From assembly GCF_003788585.1 (NCBI RefSeq), contig NZ_AYKG01000007.1:1-64000 (forward strand): a stretch of 64,000 nucleotides of DNA. The letters run 5' to 3'. The notes beneath the pieces are model-generated. The model was not told the origin of the DNA, ran no database searches, and saw only the letters and a program-made list of their open reading frames with translations. The number at the start of each line of letters is the position of its first letter. Within the stretch, counting starts at the first letter, position 1. This DNA comes from Salinisphaera japonica YTM-1 (GTDB taxonomy: Bacteria; Pseudomonadota; Gammaproteobacteria; Nevskiales; Salinisphaeraceae). The position numbers and the translations under genes were made by a program. Positions 63,050 through 64,000 of the stretch are shown here, one piece after another.

Positions 63050-63803
63050 GATCATCATCGGCGTCTCGTTCAAGCTCTACCTGAGCCGGGGCGAGACGCG
63101 CGAGTGGTGCCGGCGCGCGGGCGAGATCGCCCGCGCGCATCCGGCCGTGTCCGGCGGCGATCTTGAACTCGTCATCTTTCCGACACTGCCCGCGATGGAG
63201 ACATCGATGGCCGCGGTGGATGAAGCGCCGGTGGCCTTCGGCGCCCAGGATCTGTTCTGGGAAGATCGCGGGGCCTATACCGGGGCCATCAGCGGGGCCG
63301 ATCTGGCCGACATGGGCGCCCGCTACGCTGAAATCGGTCACGCCGAGCGCCGGGCCGTGTTCGGCGAAACCGATGGCGTGATTGCCCAGAAAGTCGCCGC
63401 GGCCGTGCGTAACGGCCTCACGCCGTGGCTTTGTATCGGCGAGCCCGAAAACGGTGAGCCCGACACGGCGGCCGCATTCTGTATCGCGCAGCTCGAGGCC
63501 TCGTTGGCCACACTCGATACGCCTACCGATATCGTGGTGGCTTATGAACCCGTCTGGGCGATCGGCCAGGCCGAGGCGGCCGACGCGGGGCATATTCAGC
63601 ACGTGGCCCAAGCGCTTGCGGCAAGGCTCGCCGACGATTCGCGCATCACCCACGCACGCGTCGTCTACGGCGGCAGCGCCCAGGTCGGCACGCTGGCGGC
63701 GTTGAACGGCGCCGTGGACGGGTTGTTCCTGGGCCGGTTCGCCCACGACACGGCGGCCTTCGCCGCGATTCTGGACGAGGCCGCGGCCCTGATCGCCGAC
63801 TGA
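63030..63803 (+). CDS. lerI: TIM-barrel isomerase, probable L-erythrulose-1-phosphate isomerase
   Basis: A 257-aa triosephosphate-isomerase-fold enzyme. Catalytic Lys15 (GVSFKLYL), His104 (IGHAERR) and Glu173 ([10 protein letters not shown]) are present. The usual NxK and GHSERR motifs of true TIM are changed to SFK and GHAERR, as in EryH/LerI, which convert L-erythrulose-1-P to D-erythrulose-4-P. The start overlaps derI by 20 bp; the ATG at 63030 has CGGGGA upstream within the derI coding sequence. Confidence 0.83.
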   Translation: MPALSNKIIIGVSFKLYLSRGETREWCRRAGEIARAHPAVSGGDLELVIFPTLPAMETSMAAVDEAPVAFGAQDLFWEDRGAYTGAISGADLADMGARYAEIGHAERRAVFGETDGVIAQKVAAAVRNGLTPWLCIGEPENGEPDTAAAFCIAQLEASLATLDTPTDIVVAYEPVWAIGQAEAADAGHIQHVAQALAARLADDSRITHARVVYGGSAQVGTLAALNGAVDGLFLGRFAHDTAAFAAILDEAAALIAD

Positions 63804-63810
63804 TCGCGTC

Positions 63811-64000
63811 TCAGTCGCCGACGGCTTCGGCAAGCTGGGTGAAACCCGGCATACCGCTACGCGCACCGGCCCGGCCGACCGACAGGCCGCCGGCCGCCAC
63901 GGCCCAACGCACCGCCTCGCGGATCGATTTGTCCTGGCTGCGCGCCCAGGCGAATACGCCGGCAAAGGTGTCACCCGCGCCGGTGGTATCAACGACCTCG
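63811..64000 (-). CDS. PfkB-family sugar kinase, C-terminal part (truncated by window edge)
   Basis: The last 62 codons of a minus-strand gene read through to the window edge. They contain DTTGAGDTFAG with the catalytic Asp and ATP anion hole of the PfkB/ribokinase family, then a helix ending AVAAGGLSVGRAGARSGMPG. The stop codon is at 63811-63813, seven bases from the convergent isomerase gene. The substrate and N-terminus are outside the window, and whether it belongs to the erythritol locus is unknown. Confidence 0.85.
   Translation of the reverse strand, partial: EVVDTTGAGDTFAGVFAWARSQDKSIREAVRWAVAAGGLSVGRAGARSGMPGFTQLAEAVGD

Overview
The window is GC-rich, densely packed bacterial chromosome, most consistent with a marine or halophilic gammaproteobacterium (a Salinisphaera-like organism is my guess; no database search was possible). 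The evidence is a complete bo3-type quinol oxidase operon (cyoABCD), the ybbAP genes divergent from tesA as in E. coli, Fur boxes in front of siderophore genes, and a mannitol/arabitol locus with the same gene set as Pseudomonas mtlEFGKDYZ. No rRNA, tRNA, CRISPR array, prophage or intact insertion sequence was seen.

Layout. 0.1-3.5 kb: class II aldolase, thiolase and glutaryl-CoA dehydrogenase. 3.5-8 kb: two paralogous small exported proteins with a repeated YN motif, a small membrane protein and a large MscS-type channel. 8.2-12.2 kb: cyoABCD. 12.3-22.2 kb: polyol locus I (xylulokinase, transaldolase, fructokinase, a four-gene polytopic ABC importer and mannitol 2-dehydrogenase), which would feed mannitol, sorbitol and arabitol into fructose-6-P and xylulose-5-P. 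22.2-36.5 kb: an iron region with a Fur-box siderophore receptor, a FhuB/FepC-type importer, FhuF ferric-siderophore reductase and a YojI/PvdE-type exporter; interspersed are an orphan KAS III-like gene, a rhodanese, a ZntR-like regulator divergent from a cation diffusion facilitator, an SDR and a Baeyer-Villiger monooxygenase. 36.5-46.4 kb: ybbAP/tesA, amidase, hydrolase, old yellow enzyme, two tiny membrane ORFs and a phosphoesterase. 46.5-51.3 kb: a TonB receptor followed directly by a RegB/RegA-like redox two-component system and a small lipoprotein. 51.4-64 kb: TraB-family protein, OprB-type porin, then polyol locus II: a SorC-family regulator divergent from erythritol/L-threitol dehydrogenase, a ribose-type ABC importer with DUF2291 protein, a fused DhaK-DhaL tetrulose kinase, an RpiB-type and a TIM-type isomerase, and the end of a PfkB kinase cut by the window edge.

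How it fits together. Locus II encodes every step needed to take erythritol or L-threitol through L-erythrulose, L-erythrulose-1-P and D-erythrulose-4-P to D-erythrose-4-P, by analogy with Mycobacterium smegmatis EltD/LerK/LerI/DerI and Brucella EryH/EryI. In both polyol loci intrinsic terminators separate transport genes from enzyme genes. A family of intergenic palindromic repeats (four copies, three of them between convergent gene pairs and one inside the mtl operon) and a separate ~290-bp element bounded by a 17-bp perfect inverted repeat are the main non-coding structures.
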